Shown: piece after piece, positions 35,729 through 43,389 of the stretch
How positions within the stretch are numbered: the first letter of the stretch is position 1
How the letters are laid out: each line of letters starts with the position of its first letter
Assembly: GCF_030063445.1 (NCBI RefSeq)
Contig: NZ_JASITD010000002.1
Location: 140,334-204,333, forward strand
Reading direction: 5' to 3'
From: Hymenobacter sp. H14-R3
Lineage (GTDB): Bacteria; Bacteroidota; Bacteroidia; Cytophagales; Hymenobacteraceae
Length of the DNA: 64,000 nt
Position numbers and translations under genes: made by a program
The notes under the pieces: model-generated
The model's input: only the letters and a program-made list of their open reading frames with translations
Told to the model about the DNA's origin: nothing
Databases searched by the model: none

Positions 35729-36304
35729 TTGAGTATCGCCCCCGTTTCTTCCGGCCTGCTGGCGCGCCTGCGCGCCGAAACCCGCCCCTACCACGACGCC
35801 GTGGAGCAAAACGAGTTCAACCGGGCGCTGGGGGCGGGCACGCCCGGCGCGGCGGCCACCACCCGGTTTTTGGCCGATATGTACGGCTTCATGCGGCCCT
35901 ACGAAACCCAGCTACTGGCCCACGCCCCGGCCCTGGGCCCCGCCTGGGAAATACCCGGGCGCCTGCGGGCGCACCTCATTCTGGAAGACCTGCGGGTGCC
36001 CGCCCACCAGCTGCCGCTGTGCCCGGCCCTGCCGCCGCTCGCCACCCGGCCCCAGCTGCTGGGCGCCATGTACGTGCTCGAAGGCTCGACGCTGGGCGGG
36101 CAGGTGCTGGCCCGCCAGCTGGCCAAGGCGGGCCTCGACCTGGGCCGGTTTTTTACCGGCGCGGGGCCGCTTACCGGGCCGCGCTGGAAATCGTTTTGCC
36201 ACCTGCTGGCGGCCACGGCCACGCCCGGGCAGGAGGAGGCAGAGGTGGTGCAGTCGGCCATTGTCACCTTTCAAACGCTGGCCGCCTGGCTGGCCCGCCC
36301 GTGA
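35729..36304 (+). CDS. bphO: Biliverdin-producing heme oxygenase of the phytochrome operon
   Basis: A 191-residue heme oxygenase that opens heme to biliverdin, the chromophore of the next gene's product. It starts with TTG at 35729; no ATG is in frame before residue 50. The proximal heme ligand is the histidine in 'RAETRPYHDAVEQNEF'; the distal helix with glycines is 'YVLEGSTLGGQVLAR'. The stop TGA overlaps the GTG start of the phytochrome gene in the sequence GTGA, so the two are translationally coupled. Confidence 0.92.
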   Translation: MSIAPVSSGLLARLRAETRPYHDAVEQNEFNRALGAGTPGAAATTRFLADMYGFMRPYETQLLAHAPALGPAWEIPGRLRAHLILEDLRVPAHQLPLCPALPPLATRPQLLGAMYVLEGSTLGGQVLARQLAKAGLDLGRFFTGAGPLTGPRWKSFCHLLAATATPGQEEAEVVQSAIVTFQTLAAWLARP

Positions 36305-38610
36305 GCCTTCCCGACGAGCGCCTGCTTGACCAGGCCATTACCCTCACAAACTGCGACCGCGAGCCGATTCACATTCCGGGCGCCATTCAGCCCTACGGCT
36401 TCCTGCTGTGCCTCGACGAAAGCACGCGGCGCGTGGTCTACGTGAGCGACAATACCGCTGATTTGCTGGGTGTTGACCCCGCCAGCCTGCTGGGTGCGGG
36501 CCTGGGCCGGCTGCTGGCCCCCGCCCGCATGGCCGAGGTGGAGGCGTGCTTGGCCACCCTTACCGCCACGCACCAGCTGCTGGGCGTGCGCCTCGACCTG
36601 GTGGCGGGCCAGCCCTTCTACAAGCTCATCATGCACCGCCACGACCAGCTGCTGTGGCTGGAGTTTGAGCCCGTGGCGGAGAGTGGCCCCGCCACCCTCG
36701 ACCTGCCCCTGCTCAACGCGGCGCTGGGCCACATGCTGACCGCGGGCTCAGTGGCCGATTTTTGCCAGCAGGCCGTGGCCCAGGTGCGCGCCCTCACCAG
36801 CTTCGACCGGGTGGCCATCTACCGCTTTGCGCCCGACGAGAGCGGCGAGGTGGTGGCCGAGGCCACCCGCCCCGGGCTGGCCCCCTGGCTGGGGCTGCGC
36901 TACCCGGCCAGCGACATTCCGCAGCAGGCGCGGTCCATGTACTTGCTCAACTGGCTACGCTTTATCCCCGATGCCAGCTACGTGCCGGCCCGCCTGGTGG
37001 CGCTGCCAGTGGGCCGCCCCAGCCGCCCGCCCGACATGACCTACGCGGTGCTGCGCAGTGTGTCGCCCATTCATATTCAGTACCTGCACAACCTGGGCTC
37101 GGCGGCCACCATGACGCTCTCGCTCATTCAGGACGGGCAGCTGTGGGGCATGATTACCTGCCACCACCTCACGCCCTGGCTAGTGAGCTACGAGCTGCGC
37201 AAGCTGTGCCAGTTTATTGCCAAAACGTTTTCGGCCCTGCTCGGCTCCAAGCAGCAGCAAGACGCCCTGGGGTACCAGCTGCGCCTGCGCGAGCGGCAGG
37301 CGCGGCTGTTTACGCACCTCTCGCACACGCCCAACTTCGTGGAGGGCCTCTACAAGCACGCCCCTACCCTGGCCGATGTGCTGGACTGCGGCGGCGCGGC
37401 CATTTGCTTTGATGGCGAGCTGGTTATGCTGGGCAACACGCCCAGCCGCCCCCAGCTTGAGGAGCTGCTGGCCTGGCTGCAAGCCCACGCGCGGCAAGAC
37501 GTGTTTCACACCAATTCCTACGCCAGCCTCAACCCGGCGGGGCTGGCCATTCGCGGCACCGCCAGCGGCATTCTGGCGGCGGCGCTGTCGGAGGCCCCCG
37601 GCAACTACCTGCTGTGGTTTCGGCCCGAGCTGGTGCAAACCGTGACCTGGGCCGGCCAGCACGAAAAAGTGCAGCAGCTGGCCAGCGGCGAGCTGTTTAT
37701 GTCGCCCCGGCAGTCGTTTGAGGCCTGGAAGCAGCTGGTCGAGAACACGGCCCTGCCCTGGCAGCCCCTGGAGCTGGCGGCGGCCCAGGAAATCAGGCTG
37801 CACATCTCCGACGTGCGCCTCAAGGTTTTCAACGAGCTGCACGCCCGCGCCCGCGCCTTGCAGCACCTCAACACGCAGCTGGCGCGCAGCAACGAGGAGC
37901 TGGATTCGTTTGCCTACGTGGCCTCGCACGACCTCAAGGAGCCGCTGCGAGGTATTCACAACTACTCGCTTTTTTTGCTCGAAGACTATGCCGACCAGCT
38001 AGATGCCGACGGTGTGAGCAAGCTTCAAACCCTGGTGCGCCTCAGCCAGCGCATGGAAGGCCTGATTGAGGGCCTGCTCCAGCTCGCGCGCGTGGGAAGC
38101 ATCGAGCTGGTTTTCAAAGAAGTAGACATGAATGAGGTGGTGGCCGGCGTGCTCGACCTGCTGCACCCGCGCCTGGAGCAAACCCAGACCACGGTTGCGG
38201 TGCCGGGCCCCTTGCCCACGGTGCTGGGCGAGTACGTGTGGCTACAGGAAATAGTGAGTAACCTGCTCACCAACAGCATAAAGTATAGCGAGCAGCCCGC
38301 CAAGGCCGTCACCATTGGCGTAGTGGGCAGCGGCGTGGTGGTGCCGGGCGGCCCGGCCAATTCAGCCGATTTTCATATTTTTTACGTACGCGATTATGGT
38401 ATCGGGATTGCCCCCCGGCACCACGAAAAGATATTCAAGCTATTTAAGCGCCTCCATGCCCAGGAAAAGTATGGCGGCGGCACCGGGGCTGGCCTCGCCA
38501 TTGCCAAAAAAATGGTGGAGAAGCAGGGCGGCAGCCTGTGGGTTGCGTCCGAGCTAGGCCAGGGAGCTACCTTCTACTTTTCCCTGCCCAGGCAGCTACC
38601 CGTTTTATAA
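36301..38610 (+). CDS. bphP: Bacteriophytochrome histidine kinase
   Basis: A 769-residue red/far-red photoreceptor. It starts with GTG at 36301 and has the PAS-GAF-PHY-HisKA-HATPase layout. The biliverdin-binding Cys18 lies in 'LTNCDREPIHIPGAIQPYG'; the GAF signature 'RYPASDIPQQAR' contains the chromophore-contacting Asp. The PHY tongue region is about 330-440 ('CGGAAICFDGELV'). The phosphoacceptor His543 is in 'YVASHDLKEPLRG' and the ATP-binding part has 'NSIKYS', 'DYGIGIAPRHHEKIF' and 'GGTGAGLAIAKKM'. The likely phosphate acceptor is the receiver protein encoded 17 bases downstream. Confidence 0.96.
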   Translation: MSLPDERLLDQAITLTNCDREPIHIPGAIQPYGFLLCLDESTRRVVYVSDNTADLLGVDPASLLGAGLGRLLAPARMAEVEACLATLTATHQLLGVRLDLVAGQPFYKLIMHRHDQLLWLEFEPVAESGPATLDLPLLNAALGHMLTAGSVADFCQQAVAQVRALTSFDRVAIYRFAPDESGEVVAEATRPGLAPWLGLRYPASDIPQQARSMYLLNWLRFIPDASYVPARLVALPVGRPSRPPDMTYAVLRSVSPIHIQYLHNLGSAATMTLSLIQDGQLWGMITCHHLTPWLVSYELRKLCQFIAKTFSALLGSKQQQDALGYQLRLRERQARLFTHLSHTPNFVEGLYKHAPTLADVLDCGGAAICFDGELVMLGNTPSRPQLEELLAWLQAHARQDVFHTNSYASLNPAGLAIRGTASGILAAALSEAPGNYLLWFRPELVQTVTWAGQHEKVQQLASGELFMSPRQSFEAWKQLVENTALPWQPLELAAAQEIRLHISDVRLKVFNELHARARALQHLNTQLARSNEELDSFAYVASHDLKEPLRGIHNYSLFLLEDYADQLDADGVSKLQTLVRLSQRMEGLIEGLLQLARVGSIELVFKEVDMNEVVAGVLDLLHPRLEQTQTTVAVPGPLPTVLGEYVWLQEIVSNLLTNSIKYSEQPAKAVTIGVVGSGVVVPGGPANSADFHIFYVRDYGIGIAPRHHEKIFKLFKRLHAQEKYGGGTGAGLAIAKKMVEKQGGSLWVASELGQGATFYFSLPRQLPVL

Positions 38611-38626
38611 TTAAGTTGATTACGCC

Positions 38627-39073
38627 TTGATTATCAGTTCATTAAAACCCATTTTAGTAGTTGAGGACAGTGACGAGGACTTCACCGCCCTGGGGCGCGC
38701 CTTCCGCAAGCATGCCCTCCAAAACCCCGTGCTGCGCTGCGAAGACGGCGACCAGGCCCTCACCTACCTCAAGGGCTATGGCAAGGCGGTGGGCTGGCCG
38801 GCCACGCTGCCCGCCTTGGTGCTGCTCGACCTCAACCTGCCGGGCACCGACGGGCGGGCCGTGCTCGAAAGCCTCAAGCGCGACCCGCAGCTGCACACCA
38901 TTCCGGTTATTATTTTCAGCACCTCCTCCAGCTCGCGCGATATCGAGGACTGTTACCGCCTGGGGGCCAACAGCTACCTTACCAAGCCGCTTGAGTACAG
39001 CGCACTGGAGGAAAAAATCCGGCTCACTATCAATTACTGGCTCGGAGCCTCGGAGCTGCCGGGGTTGAACTGA
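38627..39073 (+). CDS. Stand-alone response regulator, Rcp1-like
   Basis: A 148-residue single receiver domain with TTG start at 38627. Acidic pocket 'VVEDSDED', phosphoacceptor Asp68 in 'LLDLNLPGTDG', the switch residues 'IFSTSSSS' and Lys120 in 'LTKPLEY'. The length and the long loop 'YLKGYGKAVGW' are typical of phytochrome-associated Rcp1 proteins, which have no DNA-binding domain. It is in the same operon as bphOP. Confidence 0.93.
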   Translation: MIISSLKPILVVEDSDEDFTALGRAFRKHALQNPVLRCEDGDQALTYLKGYGKAVGWPATLPALVLLDLNLPGTDGRAVLESLKRDPQLHTIPVIIFSTSSSSRDIEDCYRLGANSYLTKPLEYSALEEKIRLTINYWLGASELPGLN

Positions 39074-39097
39074 GGAGCTAACTTCTGCGCGTGTAAA

Positions 39098-40315
39098 GTG
39101 AAGAAAATTCTTCTTGTTGATGACAATGCGCAAGACCGGCATCTTTACCGGCGCTACCTAGGCAAGCAGCTGGGCCACGAGCGGGTGGAAATTACCGAGG
39201 CTTCCTCGGGGCAGGAGGCGATGGCCTTGTTTGCGAGCGAGCAGCCCGATTGCGTGCTGCTCGACTACAACCTGCCCGACGTAGACGGCCTCGATTTGCT
39301 GGCCCAGCTCAAACAGCTGGCCCCGCCCGAGGGCCTGTGCGTGGTGATGATAACGGGCGGTGGCAACGAGCAGTTGGCCGTGCAGGCCCTGGGTATGGGC
39401 GCACTCGACTACCTGGTGAAGCAGCAGTTCGACCCCGAACTGCTGGCCAAAACGGTGGTGCACGCCATCGAGAAAAACGAGTGGCGGCAGTACCAGGCCA
39501 ACTACCACCACGAGCTGCAAGCCATGAACCAGCAGCTGCGCGACTCGCTGGAAATGGTGGAGGAAACCCGCCGTGCCCTCAACGCCAAAAACGCGCAGCT
39601 CACCACCGCCAACAAGCTGCTGGCCCGCACCAATGCCGACCTCGACAACTTCGTGTACGCGGCCAGCCACGACCTCAAGCAGCCGGTGAACAACCTGCGC
39701 GGGCTGTTTGACGAGCTGCGCGCCACCGCCACCTTTGCGGACCCGCTCGCCCCCAAAATGTGGAGCCTGGCCGATGACTCGCTGCGCGTGCTGGCCACTA
39801 CCATTACCGACCTGGCCAGCGTGGTGCAGGAAGAGCGCCAGCCCGCCGCCGAGCCTATCGAGCAAGTAGCGCTGGCCGCTATAGTGGCCGAAATCGCCCA
39901 GTCGCTGCATGTGCAAATACTTGATAGCAAAGCCGTTATAATAAGCTGCTTCGAGGCCCTGCCCGTGCTAAGCTATTCGCCGCGCAACCTGCGCACCATC
40001 CTGCTCAACCTGCTGGCCAACGCCCTCAAGTACCGCCACCCCGGCCGCGCCCCGCAGGTGCGCCTGCGCACCTGGCTGGCCGCCGGCCACCCCGTGCTAG
40101 AGGTGCAGGACAATGGCCTCGGCATCGACCTGGAGCGCCACCAGGGCGAGCTGTTTCAGCTGTTTCGCCGCTTCCACCCCGATGCCGCGTCGGGCACGGG
40201 CGTAGGCCTGTTCCTGGTCAACCGGCTGGTGCAGGCACAGGGCGGCCACATCGAGGTGGCCAGCCAGCCAGGCGAGGGCACCACGTTTAGCGTTTATTTA
40301 CAAAGCGCTGATTAA
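39098..40315 (+). CDS. REC-HisKA-HATPase hybrid signalling protein
   Basis: A 405-residue protein with GTG start at 39098. An N-terminal receiver domain (1-125; Asp56 in 'LLDYNLPDVDG', 'MITGGGNE', Lys108) is joined by a coiled segment (about 130-180) to a histidine kinase with His191 in 'YAASHDLKQPVNNLRG' and ATP-binding motifs 'NALKYR', 'DNGLGIDLERH' and 'GTGVGLFLVNRLV'. It may receive phosphate from the phytochrome or send the signal on to another partner. It ends the four-gene light operon; IS630-type DNA follows 13 bases later. Confidence 0.93.
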   Translation: MKKILLVDDNAQDRHLYRRYLGKQLGHERVEITEASSGQEAMALFASEQPDCVLLDYNLPDVDGLDLLAQLKQLAPPEGLCVVMITGGGNEQLAVQALGMGALDYLVKQQFDPELLAKTVVHAIEKNEWRQYQANYHHELQAMNQQLRDSLEMVEETRRALNAKNAQLTTANKLLARTNADLDNFVYAASHDLKQPVNNLRGLFDELRATATFADPLAPKMWSLADDSLRVLATTITDLASVVQEERQPAAEPIEQVALAAIVAEIAQSLHVQILDSKAVIISCFEALPVLSYSPRNLRTILLNLLANALKYRHPGRAPQVRLRTWLAAGHPVLEVQDNGLGIDLERHQGELFQLFRRFHPDAASGTGVGLFLVNRLVQAQGGHIEVASQPGEGTTFSVYLQSAD

Positions 40316-40330
40316 TATATTTTTATATTA

Positions 40331-41439
40331 TACTCGTCACGAAGCGGGTTGCGCGTCGAGAATATGAAAATTGCGGGTGAGCAGGGACGCGAGTTCAGGC
40401 CCAAACTCGTCGAGCCGGGTGAAAAAGTCGAGCACGGCCATCCTGAACGCGCCTTTGGTGCGATAGAAAGCCGTGTTGATGATTTTTTGGCGCAGGAATT
40501 TCCAGAAGCGCTCTATCAGATTCAGATTAGGCGAATAGGGGGGCAGGAAAACCTGTACCAGGCGGGAGTCGACCAGCCAAGTAGTAAGGGCCTTATTTTT
40601 GTAGTAGCGGGCGTTGTCGCAGACGACATAGACCGGGCCTTGGGGGTGGGCTTCGAGCAGCTGCTCGTACAGCCGACGCGTGCTTTGAGCATTCACGCAG
40701 TCGGTTTCATCGAGGTAGAGCTCGGTAGCGACCACCGCATTCAGGGCCGCATTGAGATTGACGCGTTCGCGGCCGCTGACCGTGAGCAGGGGCCGTTCTT
40801 TGCCCGTCTCAGTCCAGACGTGGGTGGCGCGGGTGTTGTGGGTGGGGTGAGCGGCATCGGCAAAATACACCGCCGCCGTGCCTGCTTCGGCCTGAGCCAG
40901 CAACGGCCGTAAGGTGTCGGCCAGAAATGCGTGCTGCCGGGCTGCGTCCGCCTCGCAGGGCACCGCAGTGGTCAATTTATAGGAGAAGCCCAGGCGGTGC
41001 AGCAGGTCCGTCAGACCCGAAACGGAATACTGCACCTGGCAGGTCAGCGCCAGCCAGTCCGCGATTTGCCGACAATCGGTGTAGAGGTGGCGGCCCAGCT
41101 CCTGACACAGGTGCGCCAGCTGGGCGCTGGTCAGCAGGCCCCAGTAGCCCCCGGCCTGCGTGTCGGGTTTGCGGAAAGCGGCCAATCCCTGGGCCTGGTA
41201 GGCCCTGGTGTAGCGGTAGACCGTGGCCACGGACACGCCTAAATCATCGGCGATACTGGCGACCGAACGACCCTTGTCCAGCAGCAGCACCACGGTCACC
41301 GCCACATAGTCCGCTCGCTCGCCACACCGCCCTTGCAGGGTGCGTAGCGCTTGGCGCTCAGCAGGGCTTAGGCTTAATTCCATGACGCAAGTTTAGGACT
41401 TTTTACGCACTGTTTTCGCAACTCACTTCGCGACGAGTA
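40331..41439. mobile_element. IS630-family insertion sequence, intact
   Basis: Element bounded by 25-base terminal inverted repeats (40329-40353 and 41417-41441; TATACTCGTC-CGAAG-G-GTTGCG with three mismatches) and flanked by TA, the target duplicated by this family. The only gene is the 348-codon transposase on the minus strand, whose stop lies inside the left repeat. It sits directly behind the light operon. Confidence 0.9.
40337..41383 (-). CDS. IS630-family transposase
   Basis: A 348-residue DDE enzyme. The N-terminal helix-turn-helix pair ('RSVASIADDLGVSVATVYRY' and a second winged helix about 70-130) recognises the repeats. The catalytic triad is in 'VYFADAAHPT' (Asp), 'VVCDNARYY' (Asp) and 'YSPNLNLIERFWKFLRQ' (Glu), as in DDE_3. 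The frame is uninterrupted and the start codon ATG at 41383 lies near the right repeat, so the element may be active. Confidence 0.95.
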   Translation of the reverse strand: MELSLSPAERQALRTLQGRCGERADYVAVTVVLLLDKGRSVASIADDLGVSVATVYRYTRAYQAQGLAAFRKPDTQAGGYWGLLTSAQLAHLCQELGRHLYTDCRQIADWLALTCQVQYSVSGLTDLLHRLGFSYKLTTAVPCEADAARQHAFLADTLRPLLAQAEAGTAAVYFADAAHPTHNTRATHVWTETGKERPLLTVSGRERVNLNAALNAVVATELYLDETDCVNAQSTRRLYEQLLEAHPQGPVYVVCDNARYYKNKALTTWLVDSRLVQVFLPPYSPNLNLIERFWKFLRQKIINTAFYRTKGAFRMAVLDFFTRLDEFGPELASLLTRNFHILDAQPAS

Positions 41440-41550
41440 TAGTACCCGACTTTTACAAGGCGCTAAGGCAGCCGCGCTTGCACAGCCCCAACGGGCGTTA
41501 TGCCAACGCATTTGTAAGCTCCAGCGAGGCATTGCGTCAACGCGTTCGTT

Positions 41551-41580
41551 AGCCCCAGCGGAGTCGCACTCGCTGGGGCT
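41551..41580. repeat. Hairpin within a degenerate direct repeat
   Basis: AGCCCCAGCG and CGCTGGGGCT are perfect arms around a 10-base loop. Upstream, two copies of a unit around 'CAACGC-TT-GT-AGC-CCAGCG' lie about 40 bases apart (41490-41560). No gene in this 194-base gap. Confidence 0.55.
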
Positions 41581-41599
41581 TGCAATGCGGAGTACACTA

Positions 41600-41624
41600 T
41601 AACATATTGATTATCAATATGTTA
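41600..41624. repeat. AT-rich palindrome, 3' of the membrane protein gene
   Basis: TAACATATTGA, T/A centre and TATCAATATGTTA form a near-perfect 25-base palindrome. A related TATTGATTATCAAAAC stands at 51535, also just behind a minus-strand stop codon. A terminator role for the 41636 gene is likely. Confidence 0.5.
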
Positions 41625-41635
41625 TCTGGTAAAAG

Positions 41636-42907
41636 CTACGAAAATGGGCCGTAGCTCAGCAGCACGTAGAGGTGCCAGCCGGCGGCCCCAGCCAGCACCG
41701 CCGGCCGCGCGTAGCGGGCCGGCCAATGCGGCAGCAGGCCCGCCAGTAGGCACAGCACCAGTGGCAACAGCGTGTAGGCCAGCCGCTCGGGGTAGTAGCC
41801 CAGCAGGGCAAAAAACACCACGAAGCACCCAAAAACCCAGCTCAGCGCCGGCCCGGTACCGGCAGGTAGCACTGGCTGGCTACGGGGCCGCAGCCGCCAC
41901 CAGGTAGCGCCCAGCAGGCCCAGCCCGGCCAGCAGCCACCACCTCATAACGGCCAGGCTGGCCGCGTAGGCCGCCAGCTTGGCTGCCACCACCTGCGTGA
42001 ACTCGGGCCAGGGCAGCGGCCAGGCCTCGGGCAGCCACACCAGCTGGTGAAAGCGCGCGGCCTCGTGGTTGTAGTAGGTGGTGCCCTGGGTGCGCAGCAA
42101 GGCAATCCATAGCAAGGTGGGCAGACCGAAGAGCAGGCCGCTCAGCAGCAGGCGGGTAGCTACCAGCCGCCAGCGCCGCCCGCCCGCCGGTGCCAGCCGG
42201 GCCGCCCGCACCACGCCGTAAGCCAGTGCAGGCCAGGCCAATACGAAGCTGCCATACACCAGTGGCAGCAGCCCCAGCGCGCAGGCCAGGCCCGCCAGCT
42301 GGCCGCCGCGCAGCCAGCCCCGCCCCACCCGCAGCGCCAGCGCCAGGCAAAAGAGCGGCACCAGAAAGGCGAACATCTGCTGGTGGGCCGTCCAGAAAAA
42401 AGCCTTCGTGATGGGATTGGCTACCAGCACCCACGCCAGGGCGTAGAATTGCCAGGCCGCCCCCCGGCCGGCCGTCAGCACCCTGCACAAATGCCTGAGC
42501 AGCAGCATACCAGCCAGCAAGGCCAGGCCATTGAGCAGCACAAAGCCGGCGTAGTAGCCGGCAATGCGCGGGTCTTCGGGGTAAAAAGGCAGCACCAGGC
42601 CGTGCCGACCGGCCAGGCGCAACGCGGCCGTGAGCGGGTAGCCCACGGCCGCGCCCAGCAGGGCATAAAGCGGGCGCGACTGCCGCACCTCCTGCGGCAG
42701 CAGCAGCCGGCGCGGCTCTTGGGCCACCAGCATGTAGCCGTGGCTGTCGTGGTTGACCACAAATCCCAGGCCGGGAGCCAGGTGCACGTATTCGCCCCAG
42801 TACTCGACGTCGGGCTGGCCCCGCGGGGCCGGCGACAGCCAGAACGACAGGCACGCCGCCAGCAGCAGGGCTACCAGCGGGGCCACGCCAGCGAGGTACC
42901 TAGGCAA
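41636..42907 (-). CDS. Polytopic membrane protein, glycosyltransferase-like
   Basis: About 423 residues if started from the TTG at 42907, which overlaps the YiaA/B stop by eight bases; an ATG at 42970 would instead overlap that gene by 71 bases. At least nine hydrophobic segments are visible, with a large first loop '[25 protein letters not shown]'. This is how GT-C or O-antigen-polymerase-like membrane enzymes begin, with an Asp-Ser-His loop. It lacks the Cys/Arg/His triad of exosortases. No certain family. It may be co-transcribed with YiaA/B. Confidence 0.65.
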   Translation of the reverse strand: MPRYLAGVAPLVALLLAACLSFWLSPAPRGQPDVEYWGEYVHLAPGLGFVVNHDSHGYMLVAQEPRRLLLPQEVRQSRPLYALLGAAVGYPLTAALRLAGRHGLVLPFYPEDPRIAGYYAGFVLLNGLALLAGMLLLRHLCRVLTAGRGAAWQFYALAWVLVANPITKAFFWTAHQQMFAFLVPLFCLALALRVGRGWLRGGQLAGLACALGLLPLVYGSFVLAWPALAYGVVRAARLAPAGGRRWRLVATRLLLSGLLFGLPTLLWIALLRTQGTTYYNHEAARFHQLVWLPEAWPLPWPEFTQVVAAKLAAYAASLAVMRWWLLAGLGLLGATWWRLRPRSQPVLPAGTGPALSWVFGCFVVFFALLGYYPERLAYTLLPLVLCLLAGLLPHWPARYARPAVLAGAAGWHLYVLLSYGPFS

Positions 42908-43337
42908 GCGGCTCCTCGCGGTTGGGGCGGGCCAGGCCTTGCGTGTCGCGGGTGTTTTTTTGCACCGCAATGGCTGCGAATAAGCTCAGCAAGAAGGACA
43001 TAGCGTAGAAGCCTTTCTCGCTGGCCGTGAGCGTGGCGTTCCAGAGGCCCACGGCCAGCAGGCTAATGGCCAGCACCGTCGAAAACCAGCTCAAGCCATA
43101 GTAGATGTTGGTGACGTTGATGCCGTCCTGGCGGTCGCGCACGCTTTTTTGCACCGACACGGCCGAAAACAGCCCGTACATGAGCACCGTGAAGTAGTAG
43201 CCCTTTTCGTTGAGCACCATCTGGGCGTTCCAGAGGCCAATGTTGTAGGCCGCCATGCCGGCTAGCAGTGCCACCCAAGAGGCGATAATAAAAGCGGCGG
43301 AAGGCCCCTGGGGCGCGGTGCGAGCAGATGGATTCAT
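42900..43337 (-). CDS. YiaA/YiaB-family inner membrane protein
   Basis: A 145-residue protein from the ATG at 43337. It consists of two repeats of a two-helix unit: '[24 protein letters not shown]'...'[29 protein letters not shown]' and '[21 protein letters not shown]'...'[28 protein letters not shown]'. This is the YiaAB two-helix domain, doubled. Function unknown in the family; a -7 box lies 22 bases upstream. Confidence 0.93.
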   Translation of the reverse strand: MNPSARTAPQGPSAAFIIASWVALLAGMAAYNIGLWNAQMVLNEKGYYFTVLMYGLFSAVSVQKSVRDRQDGINVTNIYYGLSWFSTVLAISLLAVGLWNATLTASEKGFYAMSFLLSLFAAIAVQKNTRDTQGLARPNREEPLA

Positions 43338-43358
43338 GAGGACGGGATGATGAGTGGG

Positions 43359-43366
43359 CAAACATA
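43359..43366 (-). promoter_or_regulatory. Putative -7 box of the YiaA/B gene
   Basis: Minus-strand TATGTTTG, a match to TAnnTTTG, 21 bases before the start codon. Confidence 0.5.
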
Positions 43367-43389
43367 CGCCTACTTGGCCCGCCCCGCCC

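Noticed and set aside
41636-42970. Exosortase partner for the VIT protein
   Set aside because: No conserved Cys, Arg and His of the exosortase active site in any of its helices or loops.
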